Origin: Leishmania infantum JPCM5
Lineage: Eukaryota; Euglenozoa; Kinetoplastea; Trypanosomatida; Trypanosomatidae
Direction of reading: 5' to 3'
Length of the DNA: 64,000 nucleotides
Assembly (NCBI RefSeq): GCF_000002875.2
Contig: NC_009394.2
Span: 124,001 to 188,000 of the forward strand
Under the pieces are notes generated by a model, which was given only the letters and a program-made list of their open reading frames with translations, did not search any database and had not been told where the DNA came from. Positions 52,850 to 61,087 of this stretch are shown here, in pieces. Made by a program: the position numbers and the translations under genes. Numbering within the stretch: position 1 is the first letter of the stretch; the number at the start of each line of letters is the position of its first letter.

Positions 52850-54946
52850 ATGTCCTACAAGGAGGCCGCTCCCAAGCGCGAGAAGGACGCCGCGGGTGCA
52901 GCAGCGGTGCCTGAGGCGGCCGCCGCGGGAAATGACGGCAAGTACATCCACCCCGAGGCAGCGTCCCTGTTCGCCAGGTGCCCGTGGGTTCGCCGCGTCC
53001 CCGTGTTTGGCGAGGCTGTCAAGGGCTACGGGCTCAAGTTCATCGTCGCCCTCGGCGCTAGCAACCTGCTCTGCAAGGGCGTCGCGGATCAGATTCTATA
53101 TGGTCAGACGTACGCCATGATGATTGATCGCTACGGCATCGACGTGGCCCGCTACCAGCGCCTGTCTTCGATTTCGACCATGGGGTGGTCCATCAAGGCC
53201 TTCACAGCGATGCTCTGCGACGGCTTCGCCTTCCTCGGCTACACGAAGCGCTGGTACATGTTCATCTCCTGCGTCGGCGGTGGCGCGTTCGCGCTGATCT
53301 ACGGCCTCCTTCCGGCGAAGGAGGCGTCGGCCAACGTCGCGTGTGCCTTCATCTTCCTGTCGAGCTGGGGCAAGGCCAACGTGGATATCCTGTCTCAGGG
53401 CCATTACAGTCGACTGATGCGCCAGAACCCGAAGCCTGGCCCGTCCATGGTGAGCTGGATCTGGTTCTGGATCATGACCGGCTCACTCATCGCGACTGTG
53501 ATGAACGGCCCGCTCGCGGATGCCGGGAAGCCGCAGATCAGCATCTTCGTGTCTGCCGCGCTGCAGGCCATCACCTGCGTCTTCTACCTGTTCAACTGGT
53601 ACGGGGAGAAGAAGAACCGCGTGCTGCGTTCCGAGGACGCGCTGTTTATTCTGGAGGAGACGCGCAAGGAGCGTGAGCGCCTGGGCCTCGAGGGGGTGAA
53701 CAACGGCACGGCGGGTGCGCAGCATGGTGGTGCGGCGAAGGGGAAGAGGAGCCCGCAGCGCTCGCACTCGGATGAAGGCGTGGAGGGTGCCGTACGGGAT
53801 GCCCTCAACGATGGTCAGCGCGACAACGGTGAACTTGTGCAGGACGTCTACGACGACGCGTATGACGACGGCGAAGAGGTGGCCGAGGGCGAGGTGTACT
53901 ACGGCAAGCCGCCGGTGCCGTGCCTGTTCGGGCTGTTCGAGGCGAACACGGAGGTGATTTCGAAGAACTGGAAGATCTTCGTGTACAGCGTTGTCATGAC
54001 CTGTGCTGTGATCGCGATGCTGTGTGCCAACATCCTGGCCGACACGCTGGGCCTCCTGGTTGCGTGCGTCGTTGTGTCGACCATCTGCTGCGCCGCGTCC
54101 TTCTGGGCCCTGCCGCTGGTGATTGCGAAGGCCAACGTGTTTGCATACCTGGATAAGGCTGTTTCCATCCGTGTGAGCGGTCCCCTAAACGCGTTCTACT
54201 TGAACACCTACGGCTGCCCCGGCAACCTGCCCAACTTCACCTACACCTTCTACAACACGGTGGCTGGCGTCATCAACACTATCGTTGGTATGATTACCGT
54301 GACGCTGTTCAACTTCCTGTTCGCGAAGCATGGCTACCGCCTCACCTTCATTGTGACGACAATCATGCAGGTTATGGGTGGTGTGTTCGACATCATCATG
54401 GTGAAGCGCTGGAACCTGTACATCGGCATCCCTGACCACGCCATGTACATCTGGGGCTATACTGTTGTGGGTGAGCTCGTGTACATGCTCGCCCTTATGC
54501 CGCCTGTGGTGCTGCTGTCTCGCCTGTGCCCTCGTGGCTCGGAGAGTGTCGTGTATGCGCTGATGGCGGGCTTCGCGAGCCTTGGCCAGACCACCGCGGC
54601 GTCTCTCGGTGCCATCCTTCTGGAGTACGGCCTGCCTGTGTTCAAGACGCAGGATGACGGGTCTCGCTGCAACTACGACAACCTGCCGCTGCTGCTGTTC
54701 CTGTGCAACATGTGTACGCCGCTGCTGGCGATTCCGCTGAGCATAATACTGCTGCCGAAGGCGCGCATCTGCGACGATATCGACATTGACGGCAAGGTGG
54801 TGCGTCAGGCCGTGGATAAGCAGGTCGCAGCTGCTCCGCTGCCGAGCTCCGACTCGGACGCGGTGATGAATGCCGAACCGCTTCATGGGAACAAGGCGGA
54901 TGAGCGCGAGGCAGCGCGCGGGGAGGCGGTGCAGGGCAACGCGTGA
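52850..54946 (+). CDS. FBT6: folate/biopterin transporter, mosaic copy with repeat-derived 3' end
   Basis: A 698-residue FBT-family transporter with all family signatures (GYTKRWYM, QGHYSRLMR, NWYGEKKNR, RLCPRGSES, RICDDIDIDGK), about twelve membrane segments and a hydrophilic loop at about 261-355. It is mosaic. The N-terminal part is FBT5-like (GYGLKFIVALGASNLL); PSMVSWIWFWIMTGSLI is FBT4-like; loop LGLEGVNNGT and FAYLDKAVSIRVSGP are FBT5-like; VMGGVFDI is FBT4-like; IWGYTVVGELVYMLALMPPVV is its own. The loop reads SDEGVEG where siblings have SDEDVEG. The 3' end is abnormal: after VQG the codons are AAC GCG TGA, taken from the dispersed repeat, so the tail ends VQGNA instead of VQGKRAGASEK. 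The loss is confined to the cytosolic tail, so function is probably retained. The upstream frame 52637-52849 lacks family similarity. Confidence 0.92.
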   Translation: MSYKEAAPKREKDAAGAAAVPEAAAAGNDGKYIHPEAASLFARCPWVRRVPVFGEAVKGYGLKFIVALGASNLLCKGVADQILYGQTYAMMIDRYGIDVARYQRLSSISTMGWSIKAFTAMLCDGFAFLGYTKRWYMFISCVGGGAFALIYGLLPAKEASANVACAFIFLSSWGKANVDILSQGHYSRLMRQNPKPGPSMVSWIWFWIMTGSLIATVMNGPLADAGKPQISIFVSAALQAITCVFYLFNWYGEKKNRVLRSEDALFILEETRKERERLGLEGVNNGTAGAQHGGAAKGKRSPQRSHSDEGVEGAVRDALNDGQRDNGELVQDVYDDAYDDGEEVAEGEVYYGKPPVPCLFGLFEANTEVISKNWKIFVYSVVMTCAVIAMLCANILADTLGLLVACVVVSTICCAASFWALPLVIAKANVFAYLDKAVSIRVSGPLNAFYLNTYGCPGNLPNFTYTFYNTVAGVINTIVGMITVTLFNFLFAKHGYRLTFIVTTIMQVMGGVFDIIMVKRWNLYIGIPDHAMYIWGYTVVGELVYMLALMPPVVLLSRLCPRGSESVVYALMAGFASLGQTTAASLGAILLEYGLPVFKTQDDGSRCNYDNLPLLLFLCNMCTPLLAIPLSIILLPKARICDDIDIDGKVVRQAVDKQVAAAPLPSSDSDAVMNAEPLHGNKADEREAARGEAVQGNA

Positions 54947-55111
54947 AGCAGAAGCCGTGCGCAGGTAGCGGGGGCGGCGCATGTGCTGTAACCCGTGTGT
55001 TCACGGCTGCCTCGCAGCACGTGATTGCGTCTGTGGCAGGGCGGTGCGTTGTGGTGAGGGGCCGGGAGAGGGCTCGAGTGAACTCGTGTTGTATGACGGA
55101 GAAGCGAACAC
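54934..55111 (+). repeat. Repeat copy C, 3' part only, fused to the end of FBT6
   Basis: From gggcaac (54934) to gaagcg-aacac (55111) this matches the 3' part of copies A (52089-52266) and B (from 60682) with about three differences seen. The 5' boundary lies inside the FBT6 coding sequence, where FBT5 and the repeat share gggcaa, so it supplies the FBT6 stop codon and the start of its 3' UTR. Confidence 0.9.
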
Positions 55112-55856
55112 TCATTAGGTGAGAGGGGAAGTGTTGTGTCAGATGCGGTTTGTACTGTTTACGTTGGATCGTCGCTCCACTCTGCTCGGTGGTGACTAAT
55201 GTGTTCCTGCGCGAGGCCCCTTATTCGGTATTTCGTCGAGCTGGTTGACTGACGGCGACCGAAGAAGGGGACTCTATGCTGGTGATGCGGTAAAAGGGGA
55301 AGGGCACCCTGTGGGGTCTTTGATGCTCATCCTCATTTTCTTTGGCGGACATTCACGGTGTCGCCCTTTCTCCTTCGGTTTATATTTCTAACGAAGGCAA
55401 AGTCGAAACCAAGCGGGCTCTTCCTGGCACAAGAAGAGCCCGTTGCACGCCAGCCGATCGTTGCGGTTCATGTGCCGTGCCACTTTCGCACCGGATAAGT
55501 CTGCACCATAGGTGTGCTTGAGCCTTGTGCGTGCTGAGTGCACGTACGGACGAGTTCTTGAGGCCATTTTTGTGCCTTTGTTTGTTGTATCATCGATCTC
55601 TTTTTTTTTTCACTTTTCGTGCTCTCACATCTCCATCATGGATGCCCCTCTCTCTTCGTTCTTGTGCGTGTGTGCGTGTCGCGTCTCAGTTAGCTCGTTA
55701 CTGTGGACCCTCGCGGGCAATGCGATCTCTTTCTCTCTGAGTGTTTGATGTGTGGCCTGTGAGCCTGCATTGTCTGCGCAGGTAGCCGGTCTGCGCACCA
55801 CCGCCGCCACGACCTCTCCTTTGGAGCGTTGCTGTCCTTTTCCGCTCCTGCTGTCT

Positions 55857-55859
55857 GTG

Positions 55860-55908
<49 letters not shown>
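55857..55908. repeat. (GT)n microsatellite, longest pure run in the window
   Basis: About 21 uninterrupted GT units at 55867-55908, preceded by further GT/GC units. Confidence 0.9.
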
Positions 55909-55910
<2 letters not shown>

Positions 55911-56751
55911 GCATGTGATGTCGTGATGTTGCAAGCAGGAAGTGGTGCATAGGTGGAGAGGACGAAGGGACGGGAGCGAGAGATAGAGACAGAGAAGGAC
56001 CTAAGCGCATCGCTCCTCCGCTGTTATTCTGTTCTTCGGATGCCCCTCTCTCCTTTTCTTCCTCCTTCTCTGTCCTCTTCTTCTACCGATCTCCTTCGGT
56101 CGCTCGATCTGCTTTTCTGGGCCGCTCCCTCTCACGCAAAACGTGCTGGATGTGTGCCGATGCCGAGGCCAACACGGACACGGGGGGCATCATCATTATA
56201 TACAATTCCGTTTCCGAAAAGTAAGAAGCACCAAAAAATGCCTGGCAGAAAGCTCTCAAATGTGTACGCCAGCACGAGAGGGGTGGTTGGCGTGGAGAGA
56301 GTGCCCAGGGTGGAGCTGCAGTTTGGCAGCACATTCTCACCCAGCAGTCTTACCTGATCCCGCCGAAAACTTCTGGTTGAGTACTGAATGGTGGTTCGCC
56401 TACATCACGTAGCCATCCCGCGTGTAGCCCTGCCCCCCCCCTCTCCCTCTACCTCTCAAGGCTTCGTCCCGATGTCCCTCTCCCTGTTGTGTTTTCTGTT
56501 CACCTCTCTCCCCTTTCGATCTTCCTCTCGGCATCCCCCTCACACACACGCACACCATGCCCATTTCCATACCCATACCCGCACTGACGCGTTGGCATCC
56601 GCAGGCCCGTCCCGTTAGTCTGTTCGTCGCGCTGCTCCTTCGTTGGTTTCTTGGTTTTATTTTTTGCCCTCACATTCGACTTTGTTCATCTTCATTCTCT
56701 CCGCAACGCAAGGCACGCTTCTCTTCCTGTCGTGAGTCTCGTGCGTTGACG

Positions 56752-56782
56752 TGTCTCTCTCACTCTCCCTCTCCCTCTCCAG
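56752..56782 (+). promoter_or_regulatory. Candidate trans-splice acceptor of FBT7
   Basis: tctctctcactctccctctc continuing to ctccag; AG at 56781-56782, 88 bases before the ATG at 56871. Confidence 0.5.
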
Positions 56783-56870
56783 CCCTCGCGTTAGCCTTTT
56801 AAAAGACTTTCTAACTAACCACCGCAGGCATCACCGATCACCGCCACCATCAAGCACGGGTGCTGTAGCG

Positions 56871-59039
56871 ATGGACTCCCCCAGCGATGGACGCGTGCAC
56901 GACGACTTCACGCCTGGCAGCCCTCGCGCCCCGGACCAGGACGCAGCAGCAGCGGCACGGCAACAAAAGCCGGCAACGACTGGCGGTCTCCAGAGCCCGG
57001 TCGACGGGAAGGCGCACTTAGCCCACCCTGAGGCGACCTCACTCTTCGTCAAGTGCCCATGGATGCGGCACGTCCCCATCTTCAGTGAGGCAGCGGAAGG
57101 CTATGGTCCCAAGGTGGTCGTCTCCCTCGGTATGTGCTACTTCCTCTGCAAGGGCATCGCGGATCAGCTCATCAGCTACTCGCGGCAGCCCATGTTCATG
57201 TCCCGCTACGGCATTGACGGTCAGCGGTATCAGCGGTTGGCGGGTATCTCTACGATGGGGTGGTCCATCAAGGCCCTCACCGCGATGCTCTGCGACGGCT
57301 TCGCCTTCCTCGGCTACACGAAGCGCTGGTACATGTTTGTCTCCTGCCTGGGTGGTGCCGTTTTCGCCCTCCTCTACGGCCTGCTGCCCGCGAGACCTGC
57401 CTCCGCCGACATTGCCGCCGCCTTTGTGTTCCTGTGCTCCTACGGCAAGGCCAACGTGGATATCTTGTCGGAGGGCCACTACAGTCGCCTGATGCGCTTC
57501 AACCCACGGCCCGGACCGGCGCTGGTGAGCTGGATTTGGTTGTTCATCATGGTGGGCGCCATCGTTGCGGCCGCGATTCAGGGCCCCCTGTCCGACCAAG
57601 GAAAGCAGCAGGTGGGCGTTTTCATCTCCGCCGTTCTGCAATGTGTCACCGGCGTCTTCTTCCTGTTCAACTGGTACGGGGAGCGCAAGAACCGCGTTGA
57701 ACGGGCGGCCGATGCAGCGCTGCTCTACGAGGATTTGCGGAAGGAGCGCGTGGCACTTGGTCTGCTGCCGGCACAGGACAGCAGACACGTCAGAAGCGGG
57801 AAAGACGATGTGGTCGCCCTAGTGAACGGCGCGCCGAGTGGTGCAGCTGTGGGGACAAAGAAAAACTTGCACCCGGAGAACCACTTGTCGGACGAGGAGG
57901 GCGTGCCGGAGTTAGAGCAGCGTCAGCGTGAGGCTCTCGAGGAGGAGATGTGCAGCGACGCCCTCGTCGTAGGGGAGGAAGAGGACGAAGAGCTTGCGGA
58001 TGACGAGTACCTGCCCTATGAAGTCCCGCATCCCGTCCCCTGTCTCTTCGGCCTCTTTGAGATGAACAAGGAGGTAATTATCCGCAACTGGAAGATCTTC
58101 GTGTACAGCATCGTCATGACGTGCTCGGTTGTGGCCATGACGTGCGGCTCCATACTCGCGGATACACTGGGTTTGCTCATCATATGTGTGGTCATCTCGA
58201 CCATCTGCTGCGCTACGTCCTTCTGGGCCATGCCGCTGGTGATTGCGAAGGCCAACGTCTTTGGATACCTGCAGATGACAGTGTACCTGCAGCTTCCCGG
58301 TGCGCTCGACAGCTTCTACTTGGCCAACGCGGAGTGCTTGCCTGATGGGCCGCACTTCACCTACACCTTCTACAACACGGTGGCGGCCGTCATTGGCAAC
58401 ATTGGCGGTCTTATTGGTGTGACAGCCTTCAACTACATCTTTTCGAAGCACAGCTACCGCCTCACGTTCTGCATCACGACTGTCGTGCAGATCATTGCCT
58501 CCGTCTTCGACATCATCATGGTGAAGCGCTGGAACGTGTACATCGGCATCCCTGACCACGCCATGTACATTTGCGGTGATGCTGTTGTGTATCAAGTGTG
58601 CTACATGCTGGCCTGGATGCCGATGATCGTGCTGCTGTCTCGCCTGTGCCCTCGTGGCTCGGAGAGTGTCGTGTATGCGCTGATGGCGGGCTTCTCCAAC
58701 CTTGGCCAGACCACCTCGTCGTCTCTCGGTGCGATCATCATGGAGTATGGCTGGAGCATCACCACCACACCCCCGTGCAACTTCAGTAACGTACCATGGC
58801 TTCTGCTCGTCGGTCACATCATGCTGCCGCTGCTGGTGGTTCCGCTTACTCTGCTGATCCCGAACGCGCGCATTTGCGATGACCTCGACGTTGATGGTAA
58901 AGCGGTCAAGAGCGCCGTCAGCCACCAAGTCGCTCTGGACGCGGCGCAGGCTGAGGACGGCTTCGAAGAGAACACCTCGTCGGTGGAGGCTGCTGACGTA
59001 GCAACGAAAGACCTGCAAGCAGAGAGGAAGCGCGCGTGA
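56871..59039 (+). CDS. FBT7: folate/biopterin transporter family, outer subtype
   Basis: A 722-residue FBT-family transporter from the ATG at 56871; the open frame upstream starts at a non-ATG codon and translates the splice tract. N-terminal hydrophilic region of about 50 residues, then HPEATSLFVKCPWMRHVP. Signatures: SRQPMFMSRYGID, GYTKRWYM, EGHYSRLMR, NWYGERKNR, a longer loop at about 275-389 with an acidic EEEDEELADDEY run, CLFGLFEMNKE, IPDHAMY, RLCPRGSES, RICDDLDVDGK. It shares LQLPGALDSFYLA and SRQPM with FBT1, yet its 3' half holds nucleotide blocks matching the inner copies (for example around IPDHAMY and RLCPRGSES). About twelve membrane segments. It is the last transporter of the array, followed by repeat copy B. 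Substrate unknown. Confidence 0.92.
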   Translation: MDSPSDGRVHDDFTPGSPRAPDQDAAAAARQQKPATTGGLQSPVDGKAHLAHPEATSLFVKCPWMRHVPIFSEAAEGYGPKVVVSLGMCYFLCKGIADQLISYSRQPMFMSRYGIDGQRYQRLAGISTMGWSIKALTAMLCDGFAFLGYTKRWYMFVSCLGGAVFALLYGLLPARPASADIAAAFVFLCSYGKANVDILSEGHYSRLMRFNPRPGPALVSWIWLFIMVGAIVAAAIQGPLSDQGKQQVGVFISAVLQCVTGVFFLFNWYGERKNRVERAADAALLYEDLRKERVALGLLPAQDSRHVRSGKDDVVALVNGAPSGAAVGTKKNLHPENHLSDEEGVPELEQRQREALEEEMCSDALVVGEEEDEELADDEYLPYEVPHPVPCLFGLFEMNKEVIIRNWKIFVYSIVMTCSVVAMTCGSILADTLGLLIICVVISTICCATSFWAMPLVIAKANVFGYLQMTVYLQLPGALDSFYLANAECLPDGPHFTYTFYNTVAAVIGNIGGLIGVTAFNYIFSKHSYRLTFCITTVVQIIASVFDIIMVKRWNVYIGIPDHAMYICGDAVVYQVCYMLAWMPMIVLLSRLCPRGSESVVYALMAGFSNLGQTTSSSLGAIIMEYGWSITTTPPCNFSNVPWLLLVGHIMLPLLVVPLTLLIPNARICDDLDVDGKAVKSAVSHQVALDAAQAEDGFEENTSSVEAADVATKDLQAERKRA

Positions 59040-59794
59040 GGCGTGGGGTACGCCGGTTTCCGAACGGCGAGCGAGTGTGCGAAGGAGCCGGGCCGGTGGG
59101 CAGGCAAGAGCAGAAAAAAAAAGAACAAAGCAAGCAACTGAAAGGCAGAAGCAGTTCACGGTGTCCGGGGGAGGGAGAGGAGGGCGAGGAGCGATGGCGG
59201 GTGTACCACAGCGTCTTATTTTGTGTGTGCGCGAAAGTGAGCCTTGCAGATCGCCGTCTTTGCCTTCGTCTCTCCCTCCCTCCTCCCCCGCCCCCTACAA
59301 TCTCCTCCGACAATGCCAAAAAGTGGATGCATCGCTGTCCTCCTGTCTTCCCTTTTCTTTGGCTTGTGCTTGCTCCGGTCGAGTCGCTTCCTTCTGTGCT
59401 GTATTCCGGTATCACCTCCTTCGACACCGACCGCGCCCCCTCCCTCCTTAGCATCATCTCTAGACGATCCTTGCCGTTTCGTCTCCTGTTTTCTTTCCTT
59501 GTTTCTCCACCCCCTGCCATTCCAACGTCAGTAATGCGCGTGAATGTTTATGGAGCACACGCCACTGTGGAGCGTGGGAGGTGTGTGTGTGTGTGTGTGT
59601 GTGTGTTCGACTCAGTGAGATGCCAGCGTGGAGCCCATCGTGCGCGTCATGGCGTAAACACGCACGCACAAGCATACGCACGCACACAAAACGTGGCCTC
59701 TGCCTGCCTGCATTGTAATGTGCTGACGGGTGGAGTGCAATGGCCAGGCGCTCCTAACCTGCTTTAACATCTTATTTTTCCCTGTGGATGCCTT

Positions 59795-59827
59795 TATACA
59801 TATATATATATATGTGTGTGTGTGTGT
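59795..59827. repeat. TA-GT palindromic microsatellite
   Basis: An acatatatatatatatgt core followed by a (GT) run, the same arrangement as at 51541, 43667 and 3069. Confidence 0.75.
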
Positions 59828-60136
59828 ACGGGTGTTTTGGCAGCTGAGAGGAACTAAGGTCGACGTGGACGTGCGTGCTGCCTGCGTGTTGTCCGTCCCT
59901 GCGGCACTGTTTCTCCCCGAACTTCCACTTTCCTGTGACAAAGCCCTCTGTCTGCTCTCCCTCCTCTTGGTGCGCGCCCCACCTCGTCTTCCCTCCGACG
60001 AGTGCCTTTATTTTCGTGCGGTGCCGTTGGCGCATGTCTCTCGCATCGTGAGCTTTTCTCTTACATGTCTTTAGTTTTGACCCTCCTTTCTTCTACCAAG
60101 GGATCCGCAGTGGTCCATCGCCCTCGGGCGGGAAGG

Positions 60137-60868
60137 GTGTGTGTGTGTGTGTGTGTGTGTGCCTGTGTGTTCTCCTCCGACGCTGCGCTCCCTCGCTGTC
60201 GCACTGAGATGGGCGTCGTAAAACGTCGGCCTCTGCGAGCATGTGTGGGTGTGTGCTGGCTTTTGTCTTGTCGGGTGAGAGTGCGAACGGGACGGGCAGT
60301 GCCGCTCACGCATCTCTCCTTTGGGTGTTGTTTTGTTTTCTCTAAGTGCGTGTGTGCCCCGATGAAGCCGGCCACCCAAACGCGCGGTAGCTCAGCGTCC
60401 AGTGCCCCCACTCTGAGTGTTTGGGGGGGGAGAGCCAGAGCAGCCCATCGCTGCTGATGTCGGCGGTGAGGTCCTGGGTGGCGTGGCGTCGGAGCGACCT
60501 GCACTACTGAGCACGCTTGCGCCATCCATATTATGATCAAAACCTTAAAGCAACTCGAACGCACCCCACCCTGCCCTCACTGCTTACTGGTGGTGTGTGT
60601 GGGGGAGGGGGGCGTGAGCCACCCCGAGGGGTGCACGAGGCTGCGACCGGCACAAGGGCAGCGCACTGTGAGGCGGTGTGCGGGCAACGCGTGAAGCAGA
60701 AGCCGTGCGCAGGTAGCGGGGGCGGCGCATGTGCTGTAACCCGTGTGTTCACGGCTGCCTCGCAGCACGTGATTGCGTCTGTGGCAGGGCGGTGCGTTGT
60801 GGTGAGGGGGCGGGAGAGGGCACGAGTGAACTCGCGTTGTATGACGGAGAAGCGGACACACGTTGCCA
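60137..60868 (+). repeat. Direct repeat copy B, about 0.7 kb (SIDER-like)
   Basis: Near-identical by eye to copy A (51556-52275), in the same orientation about 8.6 kb downstream, including the inner ATG frame remnants, a G-run (shorter here) and the word catcgctgctgatgtcggcg. Divergence begins after ggacacacg at about 60862. It lies between FBT7 and the kinase gene. Confidence 0.9.
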
Positions 60869-60940
60869 AGATGGCGTTCTCCCCTTGTGTCCCTCGCAGG
60901 TTCCCTCGATTTTGTGTCTGCAAGCTAGGAAAAGGCCTTG

Positions 60941-61069
60941 CGTTCCTCTCCTCTCCTCTCGTCTCGTCTCTCTCGTGAAAGGATATGTGGTAGTCCCTCT
61001 CACGCCACGATTCCCGTCATCCTCTCCCCCACCTCACCTTCGAAACGGAACTCAGCCCCGTCTTTACAG
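60941..61069 (+). promoter_or_regulatory. Candidate trans-splice acceptors of dihydroxyacetone kinase
   Basis: A ctctcctctcctctcgtctc tract ends near AG 60980-60981; a second tract, ccccgtctttacag, gives AG 61068-61069, only 18 bases before the ATG at 61088. Confidence 0.45.
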
Positions 61070-61087
61070 GCGAGCCCGTCCTGCAAG

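Larger units (their letters stand above)
54947..56870. other. Intergenic spacer FBT6 to FBT7 (1.9 kb, shortest in the array)
   Basis: Begins inside repeat copy C, followed by mixed sequence (55115-55500), a long (GT) run at 55867-55908, and CT-rich tracts leading to the FBT7 acceptor. No supported gene. Confidence 0.65.
59040..61087. other. Intergenic spacer FBT7 to dihydroxyacetone kinase
   Basis: No supported gene. A-rich patch at 59114-59130, (GT) at 59582-59606, TA-GT palindrome at 59795-59827, repeat copy B at about 60137-60868, then a CT-rich tract (60941-60981) and a second AG (61068-61069) serving the kinase gene. Confidence 0.65.

Noticed and set aside
55867..55908. GT array considered as CRISPR or satellite
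   Set aside because: Simple dinucleotide run without spacers; the organism is eukaryotic.
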